Origin: Kineococcus terrestris
Lineage (GTDB): Bacteria > Actinomycetota > Actinomycetes > Actinomycetales > Kineococcaceae
Assembly: GCF_041020765.1 (NCBI RefSeq)
Contig: NZ_JBEUEJ010000006.1
Reading direction: 5' to 3' (one strand)
Length of the DNA stretch: 64,000 nt
Part shown: positions 49,644 to 58,212 of the stretch, one piece after another
Layout of the letters: each line of letters starts with the position of its first letter
How positions within the stretch are numbered: the first letter of the stretch is position 1
Translations under genes and position numbers: made by a program
The notes under the pieces: generated by a model
The model's input: the letters and a program-made list of their open reading frames with translations, nothing else
The model's database searches: none
Told to the model about the DNA's origin: nothing

Positions 49644-50657
49644 GTGTCCACAGACCAGCCGCGGGTGACCATCCACGACGTGGCACGCCGGGCCGGGGTG
49701 TCGGTGGCGACCGTGTCGCGCGCCCTCAACGACCGGACCGAGGTGGCCGAAGCCACCCGGCGGAAGGTGCGCGCAGCCGCCGACGACCTGGACTTCCGCT
49801 CCAACCGCCTGCCCAAGCGTCGCGGGACGGGCGCGCTCACGGTGGGCATCCTCACCAGCGACACGGTCGGCCGGATCAGCATGCCGGTGCTGCTGGGAGC
49901 GGAGAACGCACTGGGCGCCGGTCGGGTGGCCGTGCTGCTGTGCGACGCCCGAGGAGACTCCATCCGGGAGGCGCACTACCTGCAGATCCTGCTGGAGCGA
50001 CGGGTGGACGGCATCGTCGTGGTCGGTGAGCACCCCGAGCCGCGGACTCGGCTGGCGCAGGACCTGCCGGTGCCGGTGGTCTACGCCTACGCCCCCTCGA
50101 CCTGTGCCGACGACTTGTCGCTGGTGGCCGACAACGAGGCGGCGGCGAGGACGGCGACGGAGCACCTGCTGGCGCTGGGACGCCGGCGCATCGCGCACAT
50201 CACCGGTCCCAGGGGCAGCGCCGCGGCGGACGAGCGCGAGCGCGGCATGCAGCGCGCGCTCGCGCACGCGGACCTGCAGGTGCTGGGGCAGGTGCTGCAC
50301 GGCGACTGGTCGCAGCGCTGGGGGCGGCAGGCGGCGGCGGTGGTGCTGGCGGCCAGCCCGCAGGTCGACGCCGTCTTCTGCGGCAGCGACCGCATCGCGG
50401 CCGGAGTCCTGGACACGCTGCGCGAGCACGGGCGCCAGGTCCCCGAAGACGTGTCCGTGGTCGGCTTCGACAACTGGGACGTCGTGGCCGCCGAGACGCG
50501 GCCACCGCTGTCCACCGTCGACATGCAGTTGGAGCAGCTGGGCGCCGAAGCCGCCCGCAGCCTGGTGCAGGCCATCAACGGGGCGCCTGAGCACGGGCTG
50601 CGCCGGCTGCCGTGCCGCCTGGTGCTGCGGGAGTCGACCGCCCTGTTCCGTAAATAA
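49644..50657 (+). CDS. LacI-family regulator of the arabinoside importer
   Basis: 337-residue repressor: HTH VTIHDVARRAGVSVATVSRALNDRTEVAEATRRKVRAAADDLDF, hinge SNRLPKRRGTG, effector domain from LTVGILTSDTVGRISMPVLLGAENAL to VVGFDNWDVVAAETRPPLSTVDMQLEQLGAEAARSL. Start GTG 49644 with GAGGAGG (49633-49639). The frame ends in AAATAA, unusual in this genome. It heads an island with a sugar importer and a GH127 enzyme, so L-arabinose or a short arabinoside is the likely inducer (inference). Confidence 0.93.
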   Translation: MSTDQPRVTIHDVARRAGVSVATVSRALNDRTEVAEATRRKVRAAADDLDFRSNRLPKRRGTGALTVGILTSDTVGRISMPVLLGAENALGAGRVAVLLCDARGDSIREAHYLQILLERRVDGIVVVGEHPEPRTRLAQDLPVPVVYAYAPSTCADDLSLVADNEAAARTATEHLLALGRRRIAHITGPRGSAAADERERGMQRALAHADLQVLGQVLHGDWSQRWGRQAAAVVLAASPQVDAVFCGSDRIAAGVLDTLREHGRQVPEDVSVVGFDNWDVVAAETRPPLSTVDMQLEQLGAEAARSLVQAINGAPEHGLRRLPCRLVLRESTALFRK

Positions 50658-50669
50658 CCGAAAATTGCA

Positions 50670-50707
50670 CGGAAGTATTGACGCCCTTCCGATGGGTGGG
50701 TCAAGCT
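50670..50707 (+). promoter_or_regulatory. Candidate promoter and operator of the arabinoside importer
   Basis: TTGACG (50678-50683), 18 bases, CAAGCT (50702-50707). The -35 is flanked by CGGAAG (50670-50675) and CTTCCG (50686-50691), a 6-bp-arm dyad, and preceded by the AT-rich CCGAAAATTG. Placement suits repression by the LacI protein next door. Confidence 0.5.
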
Positions 50708-50712
50708 CGGTC

Positions 50713-50744
50713 CACCGCCTCTCGGCGTGAGCCGAGAGGCGGTG
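50713..50744 (+). promoter_or_regulatory. Leader hairpin 1 with GNRA tetraloop
   Basis: Perfect 14-bp stem (CACCGCCTCTCGGC at 50713-50726, complement at 50731-50744) closed by GTGA, a GNRA-type loop. It begins 6 bases after the -10 box of the candidate promoter, so it would sit at the very 5' end of the importer mRNA. Confidence 0.75.
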
Positions 50745-50752
50745 ACGGCACA

Positions 50753-50782
50753 CCGGGTGCGCGCGCCGATGCGCGCGCCCGG
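50753..50782 (+). promoter_or_regulatory. Leader hairpin 2
   Basis: 12-bp stem (50753-50764 with 50771-50782, one T-G wobble) and a GCCGAT loop, 8 bases after leader hairpin 1. Confidence 0.65.
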
Positions 50783-50792
50783 CCGTGAAGGG

Positions 50793-50842
50793 ACCTGTGC
50801 ACGAACCCGAGCGTGGACGCCACGAGGCGCCGGGTCGCAGGT
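50793..50842 (+). promoter_or_regulatory. Leader hairpin 3 (nested stems)
   Basis: Three nested helices: ACCTG/CAGGT (50793-50797 and 50838-50842), ACCCG/CGGGT (50805-50809 and 50831-50835) and CGTGG/CCACG (50812-50816 and 50820-50824, ACG loop). It ends about 50 bases before the binding-protein ATG. Confidence 0.55.
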
Positions 50843-50891
50843 GTGACCGTCGGCGCTGCGATGACGCACCTCCACCCCGGAAGGACTCCCG

Positions 50892-52172
50892 ATGCCCCGA
50901 ACCGCCCGACGTCCCCTCCTCCTCGCGGCCCTGACCGGAACGCTCGTGCTGAGCGCCTGCGGCGGCGGCACCGGTGGAGGCGGTGACAGCGCCGCTGAAG
51001 ACGCCGGCACGGTGACGATGTGGGCGCGCGCGGCCACCTCGGGGCAGAGCCAGGCGCTGGTCGACGCGTACAACGCCTCGCACGAGACCCAGGTGCAGCT
51101 GACCGTCGTGCCCACCGACAACTACCTGCAGAAGGTGGGGGTGGCCGCCGGCTCCCAGGACTTGCCGTGCCTGCTGGCCGCGGACGTGGTGTACGTGCCG
51201 GACTTCACCGCCAAGAACCTCTTCCAGGACATCACCGAGCGCGTCGACTCCCTGCCCTTCGCCGAGCAGCTGGCCCCGGCGCACATGGCGCAGGGCACCC
51301 GCGACGGTGCCCGGTACGTCGTCCCGCACACCATCGGCATGTCGGCGATCTTTCAGAACGACGTCCTGCTGCAGCGCGCCGGCATCGACCCGGCCGCGCC
51401 GATCACCAGCCTGCGTCAGCTGGCCGAGAACGCGACCAGAGTCGCCGAGCTGGGTCCGGACATCAACGGGCTGTACTTCACCGGCAACAGCGGAGGCAGC
51501 ATCGCCTTCACGCACTTCCCGTCGGTCTGGGCTTCGGGGGGCACCGTCCTGTCCGAGGACGGCACCTCCGCCACCCTGGACGACACCGGCACGGCGGCGG
51601 CCTTCCAGGTCTACAACGACCTCTTCCAGGCCGGTGTGGTGCCCGACAGCGCCCGCAACGAGACCGGCGCGACGCGCAACGAGGTCTTCGCCGGCGGTCG
51701 GGTCGGTTACATGCTGGCCAGCAACTCCGTGCTGGAGACCGTCACCGAGACCGATGAGGTCAAGATCGGTGTGCAGGGCATCCCCGGGGTCGACGGCGGG
51801 GTGAGCACCTTCGTCGGCGGCGACGCCATCGGCATCTCCTCCTCCTGCGAGCAGCCCGACGCCGCGTGGGACTTCCTGCAGTGGTCGGTGGGGGAGGAGG
51901 CCCAGGTGCAGGTCTACGCCCAGTCGCGCCAGCTGACCGTGCGCACCGACTTGACCAGCAACGAGTACTCGGCGCAGGACCCGCGCGTGCAGACCCTCAA
52001 CGAGCTCGTCGTCGAGGGGCAGACGCCGTACTCGGAGAAGTTCGGGCAGACCTTTAACGACCCGCAGGGGCCGTGGCTGGCGGTGGCCCGCGAAGCCCTG
52101 TTCGGTGAGCGTCCGGCCGCCGAGGCGCTGAGCGCAGGTCAGGACGCCGTCACCAGCTCGCTGGCGCCGTGA
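50892..52172 (+). CDS. ABC importer substrate-binding lipoprotein (arabinoside island)
   Basis: 426-residue extracellular binding protein. Sec-type lipoprotein signal with lipobox LSAC (Cys23), then a Gly/Ser linker and a family 1 fold (VTMWARAATSGQSQALVDAYNASHETQVQLTVVPTDNYLQKVGVAAGSQDLPCLLAADVVYVPDF). ATG 50892 has GGAAGGA upstream. It overlaps the first permease (TGATG). The following GH127 gene suggests that an L-arabinofuranosyl oligosaccharide is imported. Its codon use is less extreme than that of flanking genes. Confidence 0.9.
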   Translation: MPRTARRPLLLAALTGTLVLSACGGGTGGGGDSAAEDAGTVTMWARAATSGQSQALVDAYNASHETQVQLTVVPTDNYLQKVGVAAGSQDLPCLLAADVVYVPDFTAKNLFQDITERVDSLPFAEQLAPAHMAQGTRDGARYVVPHTIGMSAIFQNDVLLQRAGIDPAAPITSLRQLAENATRVAELGPDINGLYFTGNSGGSIAFTHFPSVWASGGTVLSEDGTSATLDDTGTAAAFQVYNDLFQAGVVPDSARNETGATRNEVFAGGRVGYMLASNSVLETVTETDEVKIGVQGIPGVDGGVSTFVGGDAIGISSSCEQPDAAWDFLQWSVGEEAQVQVYAQSRQLTVRTDLTSNEYSAQDPRVQTLNELVVEGQTPYSEKFGQTFNDPQGPWLAVAREALFGERPAAEALSAGQDAVTSSLAP

Positions 52173-53119
52173 TGAGCGCGCTGCTGCCCGGGGCGCCCGC
52201 CGCTTCCGGCTCCGCACCCAGCCGGCGGCGCGCCGACCCCTCCGCCCGCCTGCGCCGGCGCCGGTCCCTGGTCGGACTCGCCTACGCCGCACCCGCCGCG
52301 CTGGTCGTCGTGCTCCTGTTCGCCGTGCCGCTGCTGCTGTCGGTGTGGATGTCGCTCAACGACTGGCCGCTGATCGGTGAGCCGTCCTTCAACGCTCCTG
52401 CCAACTACCAGGCGATCGCCGGCAACGACCTGTTCCTGTCCTCGATCGCCTTCACGCTGAAGTACACGGTCGTGGTGACCATCCTCTACTTCGTGACCGC
52501 GCTGGGCTTGGCCCTGCTGGTGCAGCAGTCACGACCGGGTGTCGGTCTCCTCCGCACCGCCTTCTTCCTCCCCGCGGTCGTCGGGCTCGCATCGGCGTCG
52601 TTGCTGTTCTACGCCCTGTACAACAATGAGTTCGGCCCCGTTGACGACGTGCTGCGCGCTCTCGGACTGGTCGAGGGCGACGTCGACTTCCTGGGGCAAC
52701 CGGACAACGCCTTCGCCTCCACCGTCGTGATGGTCACCTGGCGCTTCGCCGGGTTCAACATGCTGATCCTGCTCACCGGACTGCAAGCCATCTCCCCCGA
52801 TGTGTACGAGGCGGCGCGCATGGACGGCGCCTCCTGGTGGCAGACGCTGCGGTCGATCACCCTGCCGCTGCTGCGGCCCACCATCGCCCTCATGCTCATC
52901 CTCAGCGTGACCGGGTCGCTGCTGGCGTTCGAGCCGTTCTACGTCCTGACCGCGGGTGGACCCAGCAACAGCACCGTCACCATGGTCATGGCGATGTTCC
53001 GCGAGGCGTTCACCCTCTTCGACCTCGGCACGGCCGCCGCGCTGGCGCTGGTGCTGCTGGTCGTGCTCGTCGTGCTCAACGTCCTGCAGTTCTGGCTCGT
53101 GAAGAGGGGCGACGACTGA
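52172..53119 (+). CDS. Sugar ABC importer permease 1 (arabinoside island)
   Basis: MalF-like permease of 315 residues with six helices. It has LVGLAYAAPAALVVVLLFAVPLLLSVWMSLNDWPL at the N-terminus and EAA loop EAARMDGASWWQTLRSITLPLLRPTIALMLI. ATG 52172 overlaps the binding-protein TGA; GTG 52169 is an alternative. Its stop overlaps the next permease's ATG (TGATG). Confidence 0.92.
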   Translation: MSALLPGAPAASGSAPSRRRADPSARLRRRRSLVGLAYAAPAALVVVLLFAVPLLLSVWMSLNDWPLIGEPSFNAPANYQAIAGNDLFLSSIAFTLKYTVVVTILYFVTALGLALLVQQSRPGVGLLRTAFFLPAVVGLASASLLFYALYNNEFGPVDDVLRALGLVEGDVDFLGQPDNAFASTVVMVTWRFAGFNMLILLTGLQAISPDVYEAARMDGASWWQTLRSITLPLLRPTIALMLILSVTGSLLAFEPFYVLTAGGPSNSTVTMVMAMFREAFTLFDLGTAAALALVLLVVLVVLNVLQFWLVKRGDD

Positions 53120-54000
53120 TGACCGTCCTCAGCGCCGGCCGGGCGCGGGGCGCGGAGGCTCCGCATCCCGCTCGTCCCGGCCGCGGCGCCCGGATCCGCT
53201 CCGCGACCTACTACGGCACCACCTCGGCGCTGGCCGTGCTCTTCCTCAGCCCGCTGGTGTGGTCGCTGTTCAGCTCCGTGCACGGTCCCCGCGCCAGTGG
53301 CGGCGCCGGCGGTTACGGCGTCGACAACTACCGCCGGCTGATCGAGTACGGCGAGGGCCTGGCCGTCTACGCGGTGAACAGCACCGTCATCTCGGTGCTC
53401 ACCGTCGCCGGCACCCTGGTCGTCACCGTCCTCGGTGGCTACGCGTTCGCCCGCTTCCAGTTCCCCGGCAAGGACCTGCTCTTCCTGGGTGCGCTGGCCA
53501 TCCTCATGATCCCCCACCCCACCATCCTCATCCCGCTGTACGAGATCCTGCGGACCGTCGGGCTGCAGAACTCCCTCGTAGGCGTGGCTCTGGTGATGGT
53601 CATGTTCCAACTGCCGTTCTCGCTGTTCATGATGCGCAACGCCTTCGAGTCCGTCCCGCGTGAGCTGGAGGAGGCCGCGCTGCTGGACGGGTGCACCTCG
53701 CTGACCGCGCTGCTGCGCATCCTGCTGCGCGCGGTCACCCCAGCCATGATCACCGTCGGGCTCTTCGCGTTCCTGGCGTCGTGGAACGAGTTCATCGCAC
53801 CACTGATCTTCCTCAGCGAAGGTTCCAAGTTCACCCTGCCCGTCGCCCTGGTCAGCCTGCGCAGCGGCGAGCTGGGCGCCATCGACCTGGGCGCGCTGCA
53901 AGCCGGCATCGTCGTGACCGCCATCCCGTGCCTGCTGCTGTTCCTGCTGCTGCAGCGCTACTACGTCCGCGGCTTCACCGCCGGCGCCGTCCGCGGCTGA
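53119..54000 (+). CDS. Sugar ABC importer permease 2 (arabinoside island)
   Basis: MalG-like permease of 293 residues: YYGTTSALAVLFLSPLVWSLFSSVHGPR, EAA loop EEAALLDGCTSLTALLRILLRAVTPAMITVGLFAFLASWNEFIAPLIFLS, and end QRYYVRGFTAGAVRG. No ATPase gene follows; the next gene is the hydrolase. A shared MsiK-type ATPase, or one of the two ATPases at 27.8-30.1 kb, must energise it. Confidence 0.92.
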   Translation: MTVLSAGRARGAEAPHPARPGRGARIRSATYYGTTSALAVLFLSPLVWSLFSSVHGPRASGGAGGYGVDNYRRLIEYGEGLAVYAVNSTVISVLTVAGTLVVTVLGGYAFARFQFPGKDLLFLGALAILMIPHPTILIPLYEILRTVGLQNSLVGVALVMVMFQLPFSLFMMRNAFESVPRELEEAALLDGCTSLTALLRILLRAVTPAMITVGLFAFLASWNEFIAPLIFLSEGSKFTLPVALVSLRSGELGAIDLGALQAGIVVTAIPCLLLFLLLQRYYVRGFTAGAVRG

Positions 54001-54034
54001 CCCCTCCACGACCACCCCCTCCAGGAGCACCGCC

Positions 54035-55963
54035 ATGTCCGTCCAGCCGCTCGACGACGCCCCCCGCACCGCTGGTGCCGCCCTCCCGGTTCGGCCTACG
54101 ACCGGGTGCCTGGACCCGCTGCCCCTGGCGCAGGCGGCGATCACCGGAGGGTTCTGGGCCCGCATGCAGCAGTTGAACCGCGACGCCGTCATCCCGCACT
54201 GCGACGAGTCGTTGGAGAAGGTCGGCTGGATCGGCAACGTGCGCGCCGCCGTGGACGGCACCCTGGCCACCGAGCGCGTCGGGCGCCTGTTCACCGACTC
54301 GGAGATCTACAAGGTCATGGAGGCCATGGCCTGGGAGCAGGCGCGCAACGACTCGCCCCGCCTGCGAGGCCGGCTGGGTGAGCTGACCGCGCTCCTGGCG
54401 GCCGCTCAACACGGTGACGGGTACCTGAACACCTTCTACGGCTACCCGGGAGGGCCAGGACGCTACAGCGACCTGGAGTGGGGGCACGAGCTGTACTGCG
54501 CAGGGCACCTGATGCAGGCAGCCGTGGCGATGATCCGTTGCGGTGTGGACGAGGGCATCTCCTCCATCGCCCGGGCGGCGGCGGACCACGTCTGCGCGGA
54601 GTTCGCCGACGGCGCCCGCGAGGGCGTCTGCGGCCACCCGGAGATCGAGACGGCCCTGGTCGAGCTGTACCGCCTCACCGGCCAGGACCGCTACCTGGCG
54701 CAGGCTCGATCGTTCATCCAGCGCCGCGGGCGACGGACCCTCGGGGACACGATGTACGGCGGGCGCGACTATTACCAGGACTCCGTTCCGGTTCACGACG
54801 CAGACGTCCTGGTCGGGCACGCCGTGCGCGCCTTGTACCTGACCGCGGGCGCCGTCGACGTCGCCGTCGAGAGCGGCGACGAGGACCTGCTGCACGCCGC
54901 CCAGCGCCAGTACGACCGCACCCTGGAGCGGCGCACCTACCTGCACGGCGGGATGGGCGCGCACCACCACGGCGAAGCCTTCGGGGCGGACTTCGAGCTG
55001 CCGGCTGACCGCGCCTACGCCGAGACCTGCGCCGGCATCGCCTCCATCATGGTGGCGTGGCGGCTGCTGCTGGCCACCGGCCAGGAGCGCTACGCCGATG
55101 TGATCGAGCGCACCCTGTACAACGTCGTTGCCGCCTGCCCCGGCGAGGACGGCCGCGCCTTCTTCTACGTCAACACCCTCCACCGGCGCAGCCCCGGCAC
55201 CGATCCGGAACCGGGTGTGCCCAGCTTGCGCCGCACCGACGGGCGCCGCGCTTCCTGGTTCACCACCTCGTGCTGCCCGACCAACGTCGCCCGCACCCTG
55301 GCCAGCCTCGACTGCTACCTGGCCACCAGCGACGCCGACGGACTGCAGGTGCACCAGTACGCCCCGGCGAACATCAGCGCCAGACTGCCAGGGCGGGGCA
55401 CGGTCGCCGTGCGCGTGGAGACCGACTACCCCCACGACGGGCTGGTCCGCCTGCGCATCACGGACACGGTTTCCGGTCCGTGGACGCTGTCGCTGCGGAT
55501 CCCGGGTTGGACCGCGGGTGGTGCACGCATCACCGGTGCTGCCGGCGACGTGCACGCCGACGGGGGACGGACCGACCTCACGCGCTCGTGGAGCGTGGGG
55601 GAGGAGGTGCTGCTGCACCTGGACTGCGGCCCGCGCGTGGTCCACGCCGACCCCCGGGTGGACGCGGTGCGCGGGTGCGTGGCTCTCGAGCGCGGTCCGC
55701 TCGTCTACTGCCTCGAGTCCGTCGACCAGCCGGACCTCGACTTGGACCTGGTCAGCGTCGACATCGACGATCGTCCCTCGGAGACCGCGACCGAGGTGGT
55801 CGTCACGGGCCATGTGCTGCCCGACCCCGCACAGTCCTGGCCGGACGCTGGTGCGGGTGCCGCGCGCGCCGACGGGAGTCCCGTGAAGCTGCGCTTCACG
55901 CCCTACTACCGCTGGGCCAACCGCGGCACTTCCACGATGCGCGTCTGGGTCCCCACCACCTGA
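54035..55963 (+). CDS. GH127 beta-L-arabinofuranosidase
   Basis: 642-residue glycoside hydrolase (former DUF1680) releasing beta-L-arabinofuranose from plant glycoprotein or glycan side chains. The (alpha/alpha)6 barrel has the catalytic/zinc residues in the spacing of Bifidobacterium HypBA1: Glu314 (acid/base) in HHGEAF, Glu330 and Cys332 in YAETCA, and Cys413-Cys414 in TSCCPTN, where one Cys is the nucleophile. The C-terminal beta-sandwich ends YYRWANRGTSTMRVWVP. There is no signal peptide, so it is an intracellular enzyme acting after import. ATG 54035 with AGGAG ahead. Confidence 0.94.
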   Translation: MSVQPLDDAPRTAGAALPVRPTTGCLDPLPLAQAAITGGFWARMQQLNRDAVIPHCDESLEKVGWIGNVRAAVDGTLATERVGRLFTDSEIYKVMEAMAWEQARNDSPRLRGRLGELTALLAAAQHGDGYLNTFYGYPGGPGRYSDLEWGHELYCAGHLMQAAVAMIRCGVDEGISSIARAAADHVCAEFADGAREGVCGHPEIETALVELYRLTGQDRYLAQARSFIQRRGRRTLGDTMYGGRDYYQDSVPVHDADVLVGHAVRALYLTAGAVDVAVESGDEDLLHAAQRQYDRTLERRTYLHGGMGAHHHGEAFGADFELPADRAYAETCAGIASIMVAWRLLLATGQERYADVIERTLYNVVAACPGEDGRAFFYVNTLHRRSPGTDPEPGVPSLRRTDGRRASWFTTSCCPTNVARTLASLDCYLATSDADGLQVHQYAPANISARLPGRGTVAVRVETDYPHDGLVRLRITDTVSGPWTLSLRIPGWTAGGARITGAAGDVHADGGRTDLTRSWSVGEEVLLHLDCGPRVVHADPRVDAVRGCVALERGPLVYCLESVDQPDLDLDLVSVDIDDRPSETATEVVVTGHVLPDPAQSWPDAGAGAARADGSPVKLRFTPYYRWANRGTSTMRVWVPTT

Positions 55964-56049
55964 GCCGATCATCGTCGTGCAGTTGCGCAGGAGCACTGCT
56001 GCAGTCCTGGACTGCCAGCACCTCACGTGCGAGCGCCGTCGCGGTGCGC

Positions 56050-56736
56050 TCAGCGCGGCCCGTCCCCGCCGCGCCCGACGAGCCCGGTCTCGTAGGCCGC
56101 GATCACCGCCTGGACGCGGTCGCGCAGCCCGAGCTTGGCCAGGACGTTGCCCACGTGGGTCTTCACCGTGGTCGCGGACAGCACGAGCCGCTGCGCGACC
56201 TCGGCGTTCGACAGCCCCTCCGCCACGCACCGCAGCACCTCCAGCTCGCGCGGCGTCAGCGACCGCAGCCGCGGGTCGAGCGCGCCGTCGCGCTGGTCCC
56301 CGGCCCCGGTGGGGAAGTGCGGGGCGAACAGGTCGAGCATGCGCCGCACCACGCGCGGGGCCACCACCGAGCTGCCCGAGGCGACCGTCCTGATCGCGTC
56401 GGTGAGCTCGGCGGGCCGCGCGTTCTTCGCCAGGAAACCGCTGGCCCCCGCGCGCAGCGCCGCGAACGCGTGCTCGTCGAGGTCGAACGTCGTCAGGACC
56501 AGCACCCGCGAGGACGGGTGCTCCGCGACGATCCGCCGGGTGGCCTCGATGCCGTCCACACCGGGCATGCGGACGTCCATCAGCACGACCTCGGGAGCCA
56601 GCGCGGCGACCTGCTCCAGGGCGACGGCGCCGTCGGAGGCCTCGCCGACCACCACCAGGTCGGGTTCGGACTCGATGACCAGCCGCAGGCCCGTGCGCAG
56701 CAGCGGCTGGTCGTCCACGAGCAGGACGGTCGTCAC
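56050..56736 (-). CDS. NarL/LuxR-type response regulator
   Basis: 228 residues: receiver MTTVLLVDDQPLLRTGLRLVI with Asp54 in VVLMDVRMP, and a LuxR HTH SLTPRELEVLRCVAEGLSNAEVAQRLVLSATTVKTHVGNVLAKLGLRDRVQAVIAAYE. The GTG at 56736 overlaps the kinase stop (GTGA). It is the last gene of an ABC exporter/two-component operon and probably controls it. Confidence 0.94.
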   Translation of the reverse strand: MTTVLLVDDQPLLRTGLRLVIESEPDLVVVGEASDGAVALEQVAALAPEVVLMDVRMPGVDGIEATRRIVAEHPSSRVLVLTTFDLDEHAFAALRAGASGFLAKNARPAELTDAIRTVASGSSVVAPRVVRRMLDLFAPHFPTGAGDQRDGALDPRLRSLTPRELEVLRCVAEGLSNAEVAQRLVLSATTVKTHVGNVLAKLGLRDRVQAVIAAYETGLVGRGGDGPR

Positions 56737-58166
56737 GGGGTCGCCTCCCCGGCGGAACCCCCGGCGGAACCCCCGGCGGGTTCCTCGACGGGGATGACGA
56801 CGTGGACGCGCCACCCGCCGCCGTCCACGGGCCCGACCTCGGCGCGCCCGCCCAGGAGCGCGGCGCGCTCGCGCACGCCGGCGATGCCGCGCCGCGTCCC
56901 GGCGCCCGTCCCCGGCCGGGTGCCGCCGGCGTCGACGACCTCCACCTCGACGGCCGAGCCGGTGCGCCGCAGCGCGACCGCGGCGCCGGGGGTGCCGGGC
57001 GCGTGCCGCAGCACGTTCGTCAGGGCCTCGGTGACGATGCGCACGACGGCCAGGCGCACGGCTGCGTCGGGCGGCAGCGGGACGTCGAGCCCGCTGGCCG
57101 ACAGGGGCAGGCCGGTGGTGCGGAACCGCTCGACGACCGCGACGAGGTCCGTCCCCGCCGGCGCCGCCGGCCCGTCGTCCCCGGCCTCCGCGCCGTCGGC
57201 CCCCTCGTCCGGGTGCAGGGGCCCCAGCACGCTGCGCATGTCCGCCAGCGCGCCGCGGCCGGTCCGCGACAGCTCGGCCAGCGCCGAGCGCGACGCCTCC
57301 GGGGCGCGGTCCAGGGCCGAGAGGGCGCCGTCGGACAGCGCCACCATCACCGAGACGCTGTGCGCGACGACGTCGTGCACCTCCCGCGCGATCCGGGCGC
57401 GCTCGGCGGCCCGCGCCAGGGCCGCGCTGGCGTCGCGCTCGCGGGCCATCGCCGCGTACCGCTCGGCCACGTCGTGCGCGTGCAGGCGGCGGGCCCGCGC
57501 GCCGGCGCCGCTCACCCCGCCCAGCACGAGCAGCGCGAGCAGCAGCAGCACCGTCCACGTCCGGCGCCCGGCGGAGAACCCGGGTTCGGTCAGCCGCTGG
57601 AACACCGGCCCGTCGCCGGGCGGCAGCTCGTCGCTCCACAGCAGGACCTCGGCGAGGCCGACGACCTGCCACCGGAACACGGCGAGCGACACGACGACCA
57701 GCACCGCGGTGCCGGCGACCCACGCGGTGCGGGCGCTGCACCGCGCGGCCACCGCGTGCAGCGCCCACGCCAGGCAGAACCCCAGCACGCCGAGGACCTG
57801 CCCCAGCGCGAGCGAGAGCACCGCGAGCACCGTCAGCACCGCGGTGACGGCCAGCGGCCACCGGTTGCGGGCGAGGAGCGCGAGCGCCCCCGCCGCCGTC
57901 CCGGCCAGCCACGCCGTCGTGAACCGCGCGTCCGCGGGGGAGCCCGGCGCGAACAGCCCGAGGCTCGTGGCTCCCCGCACCGTCTCCGACGCGGCGGCCG
58001 CGGTGACCGACCCGAGCAGCAGGACCAGCGCGCCGAGCGCGACGTGCGCCGTCCACGGGTGGGCCAGGACGAGCCGGCCGGAGGTGCTGCGGTGGTGGAC
58101 CTGCGCCGCGGTGAGGGCCGGCTGCCCGCCGGGCGCCCCGGGGTGCGCGGCGGGCGGTGTCGTCAC
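56733..58166 (-). CDS. NarL-partner sensor histidine kinase (HisKA_3)
   Basis: 477 residues. About five to six N-terminal membrane helices, a short coiled segment, phospho-acceptor His in REVHDVVAHSVSVM (HisKA_3), and HATPase_c with EALTNVLRHAPG and GIAGVRERAALLGG. The sensor part is almost wholly in the membrane, as in intramembrane-sensing kinases linked to ABC exporters. GTG 58166 is chosen as the start. The tail has a short triplicated 12-bp unit encoding GGSAGGSAG. Confidence 0.92.
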   Translation of the reverse strand: MTTPPAAHPGAPGGQPALTAAQVHHRSTSGRLVLAHPWTAHVALGALVLLLGSVTAAAASETVRGATSLGLFAPGSPADARFTTAWLAGTAAGALALLARNRWPLAVTAVLTVLAVLSLALGQVLGVLGFCLAWALHAVAARCSARTAWVAGTAVLVVVSLAVFRWQVVGLAEVLLWSDELPPGDGPVFQRLTEPGFSAGRRTWTVLLLLALLVLGGVSGAGARARRLHAHDVAERYAAMARERDASAALARAAERARIAREVHDVVAHSVSVMVALSDGALSALDRAPEASRSALAELSRTGRGALADMRSVLGPLHPDEGADGAEAGDDGPAAPAGTDLVAVVERFRTTGLPLSASGLDVPLPPDAAVRLAVVRIVTEALTNVLRHAPGTPGAAVALRRTGSAVEVEVVDAGGTRPGTGAGTRRGIAGVRERAALLGGRAEVGPVDGGGWRVHVVIPVEEPAGGSAGGSAGEATP

Positions 58167-58212
58167 CCCTGCACTGTGCCACCGGGCGGCGGCGGTCCCG
58201 GCCGCCGGCCGC

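Noticed and set aside
50713..50782. Leader hairpins as an intrinsic terminator of the LacI gene
   Set aside because: They lie beyond a good candidate promoter for the importer and have no T tract; they were kept as leader structure, though a terminator role for LacI is not fully excluded.
54035..55963. GH127 protein as secreted enzyme
   Set aside because: The N-terminus MSVQPLDDAPRTAGAALPVRP has no hydrophobic signal core; intracellular location after import fits better.
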